The notes beneath the pieces were generated by a model, which saw only the letters and a list, made by a program, of their open reading frames with translations, had not been told where the DNA came from and searched no databases. The position numbers and the translations under genes are program-made. A stretch of 33,115 bases of DNA, taken from positions 1-33,115 of the forward strand of contig NZ_JAJLRA010000042.1 in the NCBI RefSeq assembly GCF_020991365.1, written 5' to 3'. How positions within the stretch are numbered: position 1 is the stretch's first letter; every line of letters starts with the position of its first letter. The DNA comes from Streptacidiphilus sp. ASG 303 (GTDB taxonomy: Bacteria; Actinomycetota; Actinomycetes; Streptomycetales; Streptomycetaceae). Below are positions 17,139 through 25,611 of the stretch, one piece after another.

Positions 17139-18863
17139 ATGGGATTCCGCACGCCCCGCCTCGCGGACCTCGACGTCGGGGAGTGGCGCTCGCTCCCCTA
17201 CCTGGACCGGATCAGGCCGCTCGCCCTGCACTGGGTCGACCACGGCTTCGGCACCCCCGGCGCCGTCCACCTGCTCTACGCCGCGAAGACCGCGGTGTAC
17301 GCGGCCGGCGGCCTGGCGGTCGTCGCGGCCACCCCCGGCCTCGGCGGCCTCGCGCACCTCGGCTCCTGGTGGGCGGCGCCCGTCGCCTACCAGAAGCTGG
17401 CCGTGTGGACGCTGCTGTGGGAGGTGCTGGGCCTGGGCTGCGGGTCGGGCCCGCTCAGCTCGCACTTCGTGCCGCCGGTCGGGGCGTTCCTGCACTGGGC
17501 GCGGCCCGGCACCGTGCGCCTGCCCCCGTGGCCGGGGCGGGTGCCGTTCACCGGCGGCACCCGCCGGGGCGCCGCCGACGTGCTGCTGTACGCGGCGGTG
17601 GCGGGCGCGGCGGTGTGGCTGCTCTGCTCGCCCGCCGGGCGGGACGGGATGCTGCCGCGCGTGGCGGTCGCCGCCCTCGCTGCCGCGCTGGCGCTGCTGG
17701 GCCTGCGCGACCGGACGGTGTTCCTGGCCGCCCGCGGGGAGCACCACGGGCTGGCGCTGGTGCTCTTCCTCTTCCCCGCCGCCGACCTGGTGCCCGCCCT
17801 GAAGCTGCTCATGGCCGCCCTGTGGTGGGGCGCGGCGACCTCCAAGCTCAACCGGCACTTCCCCTTCGTCGTCGCCGTCATGGTCAGCAACAGCCCGCTC
17901 CAGCGGTGGCGGCGGGTCAAGCGCGCCTTCTACCGGCACCCGCCGGACGACCTGCGCCCCTCGCGGACGGCCGTGCTCGCCGCCCACGCGGGCACCGCGG
18001 TCGAGTACGCCGTGCCGCTGGTCCTGCTGCTCTCGCGCGGCGGCACGGCGACGGCCGCCGCCCTGGCCGTCATCGTCCTCTTCCACCTGCACATCCTCTC
18101 CACCGTGCCGATGGGCGTGCCCCTGGAGTGGAACGTCTTCTTCGTCTACTCGGCGCTGGTGCTCTTCGGCCGGTACGCCGCCGTCGGCCCGACGGCGCTG
18201 CACTCCCCGCTGCCGGCCGCGGTCCTGCTCGTCTGCCTGGTGGGCGTCCCGGTGCTGGGGAACCTCCGCCCCGACCTGGTCTCCTTCCTGCCGTCGATGC
18301 GGTACTACGCCGGGAACTGGCCGACCAGCCTGTGGTGCTTCCGCCGCGGCGCCGAGGGCCGGCTCGACGCGGGGGTCGCCAAGGCCGCGGCGCTGCCCGT
18401 CGACCAGGTCGCGGCCCTGTACGGGCGGGAGAACGCCGAGCTGCTGCTGCACCTGGGCCTGGCCTGGCGGTCGCTGCACAGCCACGGACGCGCGCTCAAC
18501 GGCCTGTTGCCGCGCGCCGTCGGGGACCCCGACGCCTACGATGTGCGGGACGGCGAGACGGTCGCCGGAGCCGTCCTCGGCTGGAACTTCGGGGACGGGC
18601 ACCTGCACGGGGAGCAGCTGCTGCGCGCGGTCCAGGAGCGCTGCGGCTTCGCCCCGGGCGAGCTGCGCGTCGTCGCCCTGGAGTCGCAGCCGGTGCACCG
18701 CCGGTGCCAGCACTACCGGATCCTGGACGCGGCGGACGGGACGGTCGAGGAGGGCTGCGTGGACGTGGCGGACATGACGGGGCGTCAGCCCTGGCTCGAC
18801 GGACCGGGGAGCACGGTCCCCGTACGGCCCGCGTGCCCGGCGGCGGCCGGTGCCCGTGGCTGA
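17139..18863 (+). CDS. DUF3556 family integral membrane protein
   Basis: 574 residues; the ATG at 17139 follows a purine-rich GAGAGGGAGGA at 17124-17134. The N-terminal PYLDRIRPLALHWVDHGFGTPGAVHLLYAAK and the block PGTVRLPPWPGRVPFTGGTRRG are typical of DUF3556 proteins of actinobacteria. Roughly eight hydrophobic segments span residues 45-410, with conserved NRHFPFVVAVMVSNSP and STVPMGVPLEWNVFFVYSALVLFG between them. The last 150 residues are soluble (AVLGWNFGDGHLHGEQLL, ELRVVALESQPVHRR). Function is unknown; several His and Asp/Glu pairs in loops would suit metal-dependent lipid chemistry, but this is speculation. The downstream FAD oxidoreductase starts inside the last 14 bases, so the two are translationally coupled and probably act together. 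Confidence 0.8.
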   Translation: MGFRTPRLADLDVGEWRSLPYLDRIRPLALHWVDHGFGTPGAVHLLYAAKTAVYAAGGLAVVAATPGLGGLAHLGSWWAAPVAYQKLAVWTLLWEVLGLGCGSGPLSSHFVPPVGAFLHWARPGTVRLPPWPGRVPFTGGTRRGAADVLLYAAVAGAAVWLLCSPAGRDGMLPRVAVAALAAALALLGLRDRTVFLAARGEHHGLALVLFLFPAADLVPALKLLMAALWWGAATSKLNRHFPFVVAVMVSNSPLQRWRRVKRAFYRHPPDDLRPSRTAVLAAHAGTAVEYAVPLVLLLSRGGTATAAALAVIVLFHLHILSTVPMGVPLEWNVFFVYSALVLFGRYAAVGPTALHSPLPAAVLLVCLVGVPVLGNLRPDLVSFLPSMRYYAGNWPTSLWCFRRGAEGRLDAGVAKAAALPVDQVAALYGRENAELLLHLGLAWRSLHSHGRALNGLLPRAVGDPDAYDVRDGETVAGAVLGWNFGDGHLHGEQLLRAVQERCGFAPGELRVVALESQPVHRRCQHYRILDAADGTVEEGCVDVADMTGRQPWLDGPGSTVPVRPACPAAAGARG

Positions 18864-20265
18864 CGCCGTCGTCGTGGGGTCCGGCCCGAACGGCCTGGCC
18901 GCCGCCGTCACCCTCGCCCGGGCCGGCCTCGGGGTCACCGTCCTGGAGGCCGCCGACAGCATCGGCGGCGGCACCCGCACCGGTGAGCTGACCGTGCCCG
19001 GCCTGCTCCACGACCACTGCTCCGCCGTGCACCCGCTGGGCGCGGGCTCGCCGTTCCTCGACTCCCTCGGCCTGGAGCGGTACGGGCTGACGTGGCGGTG
19101 GCCCGAGATCGACCTCGCCCACCCCCTGGACGGCGGCCGGGCCGGCGTGCTGCACCGCTCGCTCGACGCGACCTGCGCGGGCCTCGGGGAGGACGGCGCC
19201 GCCTGGCGGCGGCTCTTCGGGCCGCTCGCGGACGGCTTCGACGACCTGCGCGAGGACGTGCTGCGCCCGGTGGTCCGCGTGCCCTCGCACCCGGTGGCGC
19301 TGGCCCGCTTCGGTGCGCGGGCGGCGCAGCCCGCCGCCGTCCTCGCCCGGCGGTGGCGCACCGGGGAGGCGCGCGCCCTGTTCGCCGGGGCGGCCGCCCA
19401 CGCCATGCACCCGCTCACCCGGCCCGCCACGGCCGCCGTCGGGCTGATGCTGACCGCCGCCGGGCACCGCTACGGCTGGCCCGTCGCCGAGGGCGGCTCC
19501 CGGGCGGTCACCGACGCCCTCGCCGCCGTGCTGGGCGAGCTGGGCGGCACCATCGAGACGGGGGTGCGGGTGCGCTCGCTCGCCGAACTGCCGCCCGCCC
19601 GGGTCGTCATGCTGGACCTCGCGCCCGGAGCCGCGGCCGACGTCTGCGGCGACCGGCTGCCGCCCCGGGTGCGCCGCGCCTACCGGCGCTGGCGGCACGG
19701 GCCGGCGGCGTTCAAGGTCGACCTCGCGGTGGAGGGCGGCGTGCCGTGGACGGCGGAGGCCTGCCGCCGCGCCGGGACCGTCCACGTCGGGGGCACGCTC
19801 GCCGAGGTCGCCCACGCCGAGCGGGAGGTCCACCGCGGCCGGATGCCGGAGCGGCCGTTCGTCCTGGTCGCCCAGCAGTACCTGGCCGACCCCTCCCGCT
19901 CCCGCGGCTCCCTGCACCCGGTGTGGGCGTACGCGCACGTCCCGCACGGCTGGGACGGCGACGCCACGGAGGCCGTGCTGCGGCAGGTCGAGCGGTTCGC
20001 CCCCGGCCTGCGCGAGCGGGTCGTCGCCACGGCGGTCCGCTCCCCCGCGCAGTTCGCCGCGTACGACGCCAACTACGTCGGCGGGGACATCGCGACCGGC
20101 GCCAACACCGTCCGCCAGCTCGCCCTGCGGCCGCGGCCCGCCGCCGACCCGTACCGCACCGGCGTCCCCGGCGTGTACCTGTGCTCCGCCGCGACGCCGC
20201 CCGGCGCCGGCGTCCACGGCATGTGCGGCCACAACGCGGCCCTCTCCGCACTGCGGGGGCTGTGA
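18850..20265 (+). CDS. FAD-dependent oxidoreductase, phytoene-desaturase-like
   Basis: 471 residues. The dinucleotide-binding motif VVVGSGPNGLAAAVTLARAG sits at residues 7-26, followed by VLEAADSIGGGTRTGEL, the second FAD contact, and the C-terminal PGVYLCSAATPPGAGVHGMCGHNAA, the family's final FAD-binding stretch. Length and motifs match the CrtI/retinol-saturase-like group of flavoproteins that desaturate or saturate isoprenoid or other lipid chains; the substrate here is unknown. GTG at 18850 overlaps the DUF3556 gene by 14 bases; an in-frame GTG at 18856 is a possible alternative. The pairing with a membrane protein suggests a hydrophobic substrate (inference). Confidence 0.85.
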   Translation: MPVADAVVVGSGPNGLAAAVTLARAGLGVTVLEAADSIGGGTRTGELTVPGLLHDHCSAVHPLGAGSPFLDSLGLERYGLTWRWPEIDLAHPLDGGRAGVLHRSLDATCAGLGEDGAAWRRLFGPLADGFDDLREDVLRPVVRVPSHPVALARFGARAAQPAAVLARRWRTGEARALFAGAAAHAMHPLTRPATAAVGLMLTAAGHRYGWPVAEGGSRAVTDALAAVLGELGGTIETGVRVRSLAELPPARVVMLDLAPGAAADVCGDRLPPRVRRAYRRWRHGPAAFKVDLAVEGGVPWTAEACRRAGTVHVGGTLAEVAHAEREVHRGRMPERPFVLVAQQYLADPSRSRGSLHPVWAYAHVPHGWDGDATEAVLRQVERFAPGLRERVVATAVRSPAQFAAYDANYVGGDIATGANTVRQLALRPRPAADPYRTGVPGVYLCSAATPPGAGVHGMCGHNAALSALRGL

Positions 20266-20331
20266 CCGGGGCTGCGACCGGGGAGGTCTCCGGGTCCGCG
20301 GCCCGGATCGGGGGCGCCGCGCCGGGGCCGC

Positions 20332-20337
20332 TACCCT
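20332..20337 (+). promoter_or_regulatory. -10 box TACCCT for a leaderless transcript
   Basis: TACCCT ends 7 bases before the ATG at 20345 and no Shine-Dalgarno sequence intervenes. This spacing places the transcription start at the A of the ATG, the pattern of leaderless mRNAs common in actinobacteria. The -35 region is not clear. Confidence 0.5.
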
Positions 20338-20344
20338 CTGCCGG

Positions 20345-20872
20345 ATGACACAGCAGACCGGACGGACCGTCGCCCTCACCTACTCGACCGACGCGGCGGA
20401 CTGGGCGGACGCCTTCAGCACGGCCTTCCGCACGCGACGGAGCTGGATCCTCAAACCCTGGTTCACGCTGCCCCTGTCCCTCGCGGGGGGTTGGACCGCG
20501 GTCCGCGCGGGCGACTGGTGGGTGCTGATCCTGGTGGGGTTCCTGGTGGTGATGTCGGTCCTCCCCCGCCTGGTCTTCCTCCCGGCGGGCCGCCGGATCG
20601 CCCGCAACAACCCGCAGGTGTGCCGGGACCTGGCGGTGACCCTCGACGACGGGGGCGTCCACACGGTCACCGCGGTCGCGGAGGCCCGCGCGTCGTGGGC
20701 CCAGTACGCCCACTACGCCGAGACGGAGCGGGTGTTCGTGCTGATGACCGCGAAGCGCGGCGCGATGGTCCAGCCGCTGCCCAAGCGGGCGCTGCCCGAC
20801 GCGGAGACCGAGCGGCACCTGCGCGAACTGCTCGACGGACACCTCGTCAGGATCGGTCCCGGGCGGCGCTGA
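20345..20872 (+). CDS. YcxB-like membrane protein
   Basis: 175 residues. Two adjacent membrane segments at about 38-75 (WFTLPLSLAGGWTAV and WWVLILVGFLVVMSVLPRLVF) are followed by a soluble C-terminal domain (TLDDGGVHTVTAVAEARASW, AHYAETERVFVLMTAKRGAMVQPLPKRALPD). This is the layout of YcxB-like proteins: the N terminus carries a short beta part, and the conserved aromatic and PKRA segment ends the domain. No biochemical role is established for the family. It is read from its own probable leaderless promoter and ends before a long hairpin. Confidence 0.75.
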   Translation: MTQQTGRTVALTYSTDAADWADAFSTAFRTRRSWILKPWFTLPLSLAGGWTAVRAGDWWVLILVGFLVVMSVLPRLVFLPAGRRIARNNPQVCRDLAVTLDDGGVHTVTAVAEARASWAQYAHYAETERVFVLMTAKRGAMVQPLPKRALPDAETERHLRELLDGHLVRIGPGRR

Positions 20873-20921
20873 GCGCAGTCCGCGACCCGGACCGCCCCGC
20901 AGGCCGACCCCGCACGACGTC

Positions 20922-20985
20922 GGACGGGCCGGACGCGGCGCTTCCCGGTGGTCGTGCGTGCCGGGGGCGCCGCGTCCGGCCGTCC
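20922..20985. terminator. Long bidirectional hairpin between YcxB and IHF genes
   Basis: A 15-bp perfect stem pairs 20927-20941 with 20967-20981. It is extended by GGAC/GTCC (20922-20925 and 20982-20985) after a one-base bulge, and capped by an inner CCCGG/CCGGG stem (20944-20948 with 20961-20965). It sits between convergent genes ending at 20872 and 21018, so it can end transcription from both sides. Confidence 0.8.
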
Positions 20986-21017
20986 GGAGGGGCGGGCGGC
21001 GTACCGGGCGGGGACCG

Positions 21018-21350
21018 TCACCGGCCGTCGACGGCCGCCAGGAGCTCCGCGCGCTGGCGGGCGCCGAGGCCGCGGACGCGGCGGGTGTCGGCGATGCCCA
21101 GCTCCTTCATGAGCTGCTCCGAGCGGACCGAGCCGATGCGCGGCAGGGCCTGGAGGAGCCGCAGGACCGGGATGCGCTGCGCCACGTGGTCCCCGGCGTC
21201 GGAGCGGGACAGGACGTGGCGCAGCCCGTCGGCGCCGTCCTCGGCGACCTTGCGCAGGAGCGCGGAGCGGGCGCGGCGGGCCTCCAGGGCCTTGGCGAGG
21301 GCTGCGGAGCGCTGCTCGGTGCTCAGGGCCGGCAGGGCGGGAGCGGACAT
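21018..21350 (-). CDS. Actinobacterial integration host factor (mIHF/sIHF) paralogue
   Basis: 110 residues from ATG at 21350-21348, with GGAGGA just upstream. It has the family's pattern: N-terminal ALPALSTEQRSAALAKALEARRARS helix, then RIPVLRLLQALPRIGSVRSEQLMKELGI, the S13-like helix-two-turns-helix DNA-binding domain, and the hallmark RRVRGLGARQRAELL. These proteins bend DNA and help organise the nucleoid, with effects on sporulation and antibiotic production in Streptomyces. The sequence differs clearly from the typical housekeeping copy (for example an Ala-rich DGADGLRHVLSR middle part), so it is probably a second, accessory paralogue. It is divergent from the RsbW-like ATPase gene across 194 bases; TACGAT on the minus strand at 21367-21362 may be its -10 box. 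Confidence 0.85.
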   Translation of the reverse strand: MSAPALPALSTEQRSAALAKALEARRARSALLRKVAEDGADGLRHVLSRSDAGDHVAQRIPVLRLLQALPRIGSVRSEQLMKELGIADTRRVRGLGARQRAELLAAVDGR

Positions 21351-21544
21351 GGTGTCCTCCGATCGTAGGGAACGACGGTCCGCCCCTTCCCCGTCGGCGA
21401 GGGTTTCATCACAGGGCGCCCCGGGCTTCCTCCGGACCCGGCGGGACGGCACCCCCGAACGGGTGCATGGGGGACGGGAGGTGCGGACAGGCGGTCCGTG
21501 GACGAAAAGCACGGACCGAGCGGACCGGACGGGGCGGGAACGAG

Positions 21545-22006
21545 ATGAGCGGAACGTCGATCAAGGCCAAGGGCTGGGTCAGGACCCTCCCGGCGTCGGC
21601 CGGGGTGCGCGCCGGGCGGCAGTGGACCCTGCACCACCTGGAGTCCCTCGGGTGGCCCGACAGCGACCCGGAGACGGTGGACGCGGTCCTGCTGACCGTC
21701 TCCGAGCTGGTCACCAACGCCCACGTCCACGCGCACAGCGACGCGCACCTCGTCCTCGCCTGGGACAGCCGCTGCCTGCACGTCAGCGTCGGCGACTCCT
21801 CGCCGTACCTGCCCGCCCCCCGCGAGCCCGACCCGGCCCGGACCTCCGGCCGCGGCCTCGCCCTGGTCGGCGCCCTCGCCGACACGTGGAACGTCCACCC
21901 CACGGCGGAGGGGAAGACCGTCACCGCCTGCTTCACCCCCTCCGGCCCGGCCCGGCCCGCGGAACGGCCCACGGAACGGCCCGCGGAACGGCCCGGGCAG
22001 CGGTAG
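21545..22006 (+). CDS. RsbW/SpoIIAB-like ATP-binding protein (HATPase_c)
   Basis: 153 residues from ATG at 21545. The Bergerat-fold boxes are clear: N box in VLLTVSELVTNAHVHAHSD, G1-like VSVGDSSPYLPAP, and G2 SGRGLALVGALADTWNV. There is no sensor or dimerisation domain, which is the form of streptomycete serine-kinase anti-sigma factors or orphan regulators. The C terminus is a short repeat of (P/T)-A/T-E-R-P, probably disordered. No antagonist or sigma gene is adjacent; its divergent neighbour is the IHF paralogue. The upstream in-frame extension (from 21467) is Arg/Gly-rich and not preferred. The fragment at 1-110 is another member of this group. Confidence 0.85.
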   Translation: MSGTSIKAKGWVRTLPASAGVRAGRQWTLHHLESLGWPDSDPETVDAVLLTVSELVTNAHVHAHSDAHLVLAWDSRCLHVSVGDSSPYLPAPREPDPARTSGRGLALVGALADTWNVHPTAEGKTVTACFTPSGPARPAERPTERPAERPGQR

Positions 22007-22070
22007 GCCGTCCGGGCCACGGGCCCGCCGGCGGGGTTTGGGAGCCGCCTGTCCGGCAACCCGGCCCCCC

Positions 22071-23015
22071 ATGGAACCGGACCAGGTGAAGCAGAGCGAC
22101 AGGGTGGAGACGACGGCCCGCCGTGCCCGGCAGGGGGCGCGGCGGGCGGGGGCGGCCGGGGCGGTGCCCGAGGCACTGGACGCCCTCGGCCGGATCGAGG
22201 CGCTGGACGGGGTGGTCGCGGCGGTGCAGCGGGCGGTGCGGGGCCTGCCCCTGGGCCCGCTGCGGGACGTGCTGCACGGCAGGCAGGTCGGGCACCCCCT
22301 GCACCCGGCGCTGGTGCAGCTGCCCATGGGGGCCTGGATGTCGGCCTCCGTCCTCGACCTCGTCCCCGGCGCGTCGCGCGGGGCGCGGGTGCTGGTGGGG
22401 GCCGGGGTGGTCGCGGCGGCACCCGCGGCGCTGGCGGGGTGGGTGGACTGGGCCGAGCAGCACGAGCAGCAGATGCGCACCGGACTGGTGCACGCCGCGT
22501 CGAACGTGCTGGCCGTGGGGCTGTACGCGGGCTCCTGGGCGGCCCGCGGCCGCGGGCGCGAGGGGCTGGGGAAGGCCCTGGCGCTGGCGGGCCTGTCGGC
22601 CGCGGGGGCGGGCGGTTTCATCGGCGGCCACCTGGCGTACCGGCAGGGGGCTGGGGCGAACAAGGCGGAGCCCGTTCCGCACCTGGTGGAACCGGGCTGG
22701 CACACCGTGGGCCGGATGGAGGAGTTCCCCGCCGGAGCGCCGGTGCGCCGGGCGGTCGGCGAGGTTCCGGTGCTCGTGGTGCGGGAGGCCGGCGGGGAGG
22801 TCCACGTCCTGGCGGACCGCTGCAGCCACCTGTCGGGACCGCTGTCGGAGGGCGAGGTCGCCGACGGCTGCGTGACCTGCCCCTGGCACGGCAGCGTCTT
22901 CCGGCTGGCGGACGGCAGGAACGTGCGCGGGCCCGCCACCGCGCCGCAGCCGTCGTTCGAGGCGCGGGTGCGGGACGACGGCACGGTGGAGGTCCGGCTC
23001 CCGGACGCCGGCTGA
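22071..23015 (+). CDS. DUF2231 membrane domain fused to a Rieske [2Fe-2S] domain
   Basis: 314 residues from ATG at 22071. A basic N-terminal helix (about 1-60) precedes a DUF2231 domain with four hydrophobic segments (HPLHPALVQLPMGAWMSASVLDLV, GARVLVGAGVVAAAPAALAGWVDW, GLVHAASNVLAVGLYAGSW, ALALAGLSAAGAGGFIGGHLAY). The cytoplasmic Rieske domain runs from about 215, with cluster ligands Cys251-x-His253 and Cys270-x2-His273 (RCSHLSGPL, TCPWHGSVF). Such fusions are found in actinobacteria and are presumed to carry electrons at the membrane; the partner is unknown. No Shine-Dalgarno is evident before the ATG. It is convergent with helD. Confidence 0.85.
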   Translation: MEPDQVKQSDRVETTARRARQGARRAGAAGAVPEALDALGRIEALDGVVAAVQRAVRGLPLGPLRDVLHGRQVGHPLHPALVQLPMGAWMSASVLDLVPGASRGARVLVGAGVVAAAPAALAGWVDWAEQHEQQMRTGLVHAASNVLAVGLYAGSWAARGRGREGLGKALALAGLSAAGAGGFIGGHLAYRQGAGANKAEPVPHLVEPGWHTVGRMEEFPAGAPVRRAVGEVPVLVVREAGGEVHVLADRCSHLSGPLSEGEVADGCVTCPWHGSVFRLADGRNVRGPATAPQPSFEARVRDDGTVEVRLPDAG

Positions 23016-23458
23016 CCCCGGCTCCGGCCGGTCCGGGCGCGGCCGTACGGGCGGCCGACCCCGGGCCCGGCCGTACCGGCGGCGGGCGGGGCCGTGCCGG
23101 ACGTCGCGGCGGGCCCCTCCGCCGCTGGCAGGGGGATCACCGAGGCGGGCCCCGGAGGGGCCGCGGGACGGCCACGGTTCCCTGAGGCCGCACCCCGTCA
23201 CATGTCCGGCCCTGCCCGGCCGGTGGGACGTCGGGCTCCCGGCATCGAGCCGGGGGCGTACGCCCCGAGGCCCGACGTCGGCTCCGCCCTGCTGCGCGGA
23301 GGGGATCCGGACGCCGTCGGCCCGGACCGCAGCGCGTGGTGCCGGGTGCGGCCGCGGGCGGTGAGGCGGCCAGCAGCCCCGTGCGCGCGGGCCGGTGTCC
23401 GTACCGCCGTCCGCACCGCGCCGGGTGCGCCCGCGGCGGCACCGCGGGCGCCGGGTCG
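23016..23458. other. 443-base gap between convergent Rieske and HelD genes
   Basis: No gene is supported. It holds direct copies of GGCCGTAC in the first 70 bases and the structured element at 23227-23279 described separately; the remaining bases show nothing distinctive. Confidence 0.5.
23227..23279. other. 53-base element that folds as a three-way junction
   Basis: GACGTCGGGC (23227-23236) pairs perfectly with GCCCGACGTC (23270-23279). Inside, CCCGGC (23238-23243) pairs with GCCGGG (23249-23254) around ATCGA, and GGC-GTAC-GCC (23255-23264) forms a second small stem. The result is a closing stem with two internal hairpins. It lies between convergent genes and may be a bidirectional terminator, or a small structured RNA. 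It is too short for a tRNA. Confidence 0.55.
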
Positions 23459-25540
23459 TCAGTCGGGCCGGACGGTGACGGTGCAGAGGCGCTTGGTGGC
23501 CCGGGTCAGGGCCACGTACAGGTCCCTCTCCCCGCCGGGGCGGGCCGCGGTGATCTCCTCGGGGTCCACGACGACGACCCCGTCGAACTCCAGGCCGCGC
23601 GCCTCGGACGCCGGCACGACGCGTGCGTGGCGGGCGACGCCCCGGGCCGTCAGCCCGCCCACCCTGCTGTCCGCGCAGACCACGCCCAGGAGCTCGCCCG
23701 GGTGCGCGGCGCTCTGGGCGCGGAGCTCCCGCACGACGGCGGCGGCTAGCCCGTCCGGAGGCGCGGTCACGGTGCGGGGGACCTCACCGCTGCGCAGCGA
23801 CCGTGCGGGCCTCCGGTCCGGGGCGATCCGCGCGAGCAGGTCCCGGACGCCCTCCAGGATCTCCTGCGTGGTGCGGTAGCTGACGGTCAGGTCGTGCAGT
23901 CTGAACCGCGGTCCGACGTGGGGGCTCAGCGCCTCCTTCCAGTCGCGTGCCGTCGCGACCGGGCCCGCCTGGGCGAAGTCGCCCACCAGCGTCATCGACC
24001 TCGACGGGCAGCGGCGGACGACCATCCGCCACTGCATGGCGGTCAGCTCCTGCGCCTCGTCGACGACGACGTGCCCGTACGTCCGCCCCGGGGGGCCGTC
24101 GACCAGGCTCGCCGCCTCGTCCAGCAGCGGCACGTCGGCATCGGTCCACGGGTCGTCCGGACCGCGCAGCAGGAGGGACCGCTCCTGCGCCGTCAGGCGG
24201 GGCAGGTGCTCGGCGAGGGCGCCGGCGTCCGTCAGGAGCGCCTCGACGAGGTCGCCGGGCGCCAGCCGCGGCCACAGCGCCTCCACGGCCCGGTCGACGC
24301 CGGCGTCGCCGAGGAGGTCGGCCCGGACGGCGTCCAGGTCCGGCTCGTGGGCCGGACCGGGGTCGGCCGCACCCTCGGCACGGCGCCGGGCGGCTCCCGT
24401 GAACCGGTCGAGGTCGAGGCCCGTCATCCGTTCGGCGTCGGCGTCGATCTGCTCCAGCAGGTCGCCCATGTCCCGTTGCAGAGCGTCGGTGACGGCGTCG
24501 ACCAGGAGCTCCTTGAACACCCGGCGCGCGGGGTTGTGCCCCGGCACCGCCGCCACGGCGGCGTCGCGTGCCCTGGCGACCTCCGCGCCGGAGAGGCGGA
24601 CGAGGTCCCGTCCGACCCGCACGGTGAAGCCGCCGACGGGGGCCTGGTGGACGCGCAGCAGGCCGGCCAGGGCGCCGGCGAGGTCGGAGCCGCCCTTGAG
24701 GCGCGCCGTGCCGGACGGGTCCGCCGGGTCCGTGGGCACCCCGGCCAGTTCCCCGCAGGTCGCCAGCACGACGTCGTTCTCCCCGAGCGAGGGGAGCACC
24801 TGGGAGATGTAGTCGAGGAACCGGGTGTTCGGGCCCACCACCAGGACGCCCTCCGCCGCGGCGCGCGGGAACGCGTACAGGACGTAGGCCGCCCGGTGCA
24901 GCGCGACCACCGTCTTGCCGGTACCGGGCCCGCCCTGCACCACGGTCACCCCGCGGTGGCCGGAGCGGACGATCGCGTCCTGCTCGGCCTGCAGCGTCGC
25001 GACGGCCGCGTGCATCCTGCCCGTCCGCCGCGCCGACAGGACCTCGGTCAGCGGGCCGTCCCCCACGACGTCCCCGCCGGTCGGGGCGGTCCCGTCCAGC
25101 AGTTCGTCGCTCACCGAGACGACCGTGCGCTTCTCGACGCGCAGGTGCCGGCGCCGCCGCAGGCCCATCGGGTGGACCGGTGTCGCCTCGTAGAAGGACC
25201 GCGCCGCGTTCGCGCGCCAGTCCACGAGCAGGGGCAGGTCGTCCTCCTCCGTCTGCAGTCCGATCCGCCCGATGCGCAGGACCGTGCCGTCCGCCCCGTC
25301 GACGCGCCCGAAGACCAGCCCCTTTTCGGCGCCCTCCAGCCGGCCGATCTCCTTGGCCAGGCGCTCGGCGGCGATTTCCCTCTCGTACACCTCTCCGGCA
25401 CTGCCCGCCGGGGTTTTCAGCACATCCGCCCGGCGTTCTCGCGCCTCGGAAATCCGCTCGGCGAGCAGGTCGTACAGGGAGGACACACAATCCTGCTCCA
25501 AGTCAACCGCACGCGCAGCGGGATCATTGGTTTTCGACAA
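23459..25540 (-). CDS. helD: HelD-type RNA polymerase-binding helicase-like ATPase
   Basis: 693 residues. The start is a TTG at 25540-25538, supported by AAGGAG at 25553-25548 with 7-base spacing; the protein then begins MSKTNDPAARAVDLEQ. An N-terminal coiled coil (about 10-75: LAERISEARERRADVLK and YEREIAAERLAKEIGRLEG) is the arm that enters the polymerase channel in HelD. UvrD-like motor motifs follow: Walker A GGPGTGKT with Lys209, DEAQ at 494-497 (motif II), SYRTT (motif IV area) and YVALTRATKRL (motif VI). HelD releases stalled RNA polymerase from nucleic acid, and HelR-type members protect against rifampicin. No rifamycin-associated element was found upstream. The 5' end is AT-richer than neighbours. 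Confidence 0.85.
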   Translation of the reverse strand: MSKTNDPAARAVDLEQDCVSSLYDLLAERISEARERRADVLKTPAGSAGEVYEREIAAERLAKEIGRLEGAEKGLVFGRVDGADGTVLRIGRIGLQTEEDDLPLLVDWRANAARSFYEATPVHPMGLRRRRHLRVEKRTVVSVSDELLDGTAPTGGDVVGDGPLTEVLSARRTGRMHAAVATLQAEQDAIVRSGHRGVTVVQGGPGTGKTVVALHRAAYVLYAFPRAAAEGVLVVGPNTRFLDYISQVLPSLGENDVVLATCGELAGVPTDPADPSGTARLKGGSDLAGALAGLLRVHQAPVGGFTVRVGRDLVRLSGAEVARARDAAVAAVPGHNPARRVFKELLVDAVTDALQRDMGDLLEQIDADAERMTGLDLDRFTGAARRRAEGAADPGPAHEPDLDAVRADLLGDAGVDRAVEALWPRLAPGDLVEALLTDAGALAEHLPRLTAQERSLLLRGPDDPWTDADVPLLDEAASLVDGPPGRTYGHVVVDEAQELTAMQWRMVVRRCPSRSMTLVGDFAQAGPVATARDWKEALSPHVGPRFRLHDLTVSYRTTQEILEGVRDLLARIAPDRRPARSLRSGEVPRTVTAPPDGLAAAVVRELRAQSAAHPGELLGVVCADSRVGGLTARGVARHARVVPASEARGLEFDGVVVVDPEEITAARPGGERDLYVALTRATKRLCTVTVRPD

Positions 25541-25611
25541 AAGAGGGCTCCTTCGATTCGGGAAATACCATACAGCCGCATTCCCTCGAAGATAAGTCTT
25601 GACCTGCTCCG

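Noticed and set aside
23227-23279. tRNA gene
   Set aside because: At 53 bases with a 10-bp closing stem and only two inner hairpins it lacks an anticodon arm, a T loop and tRNA length.
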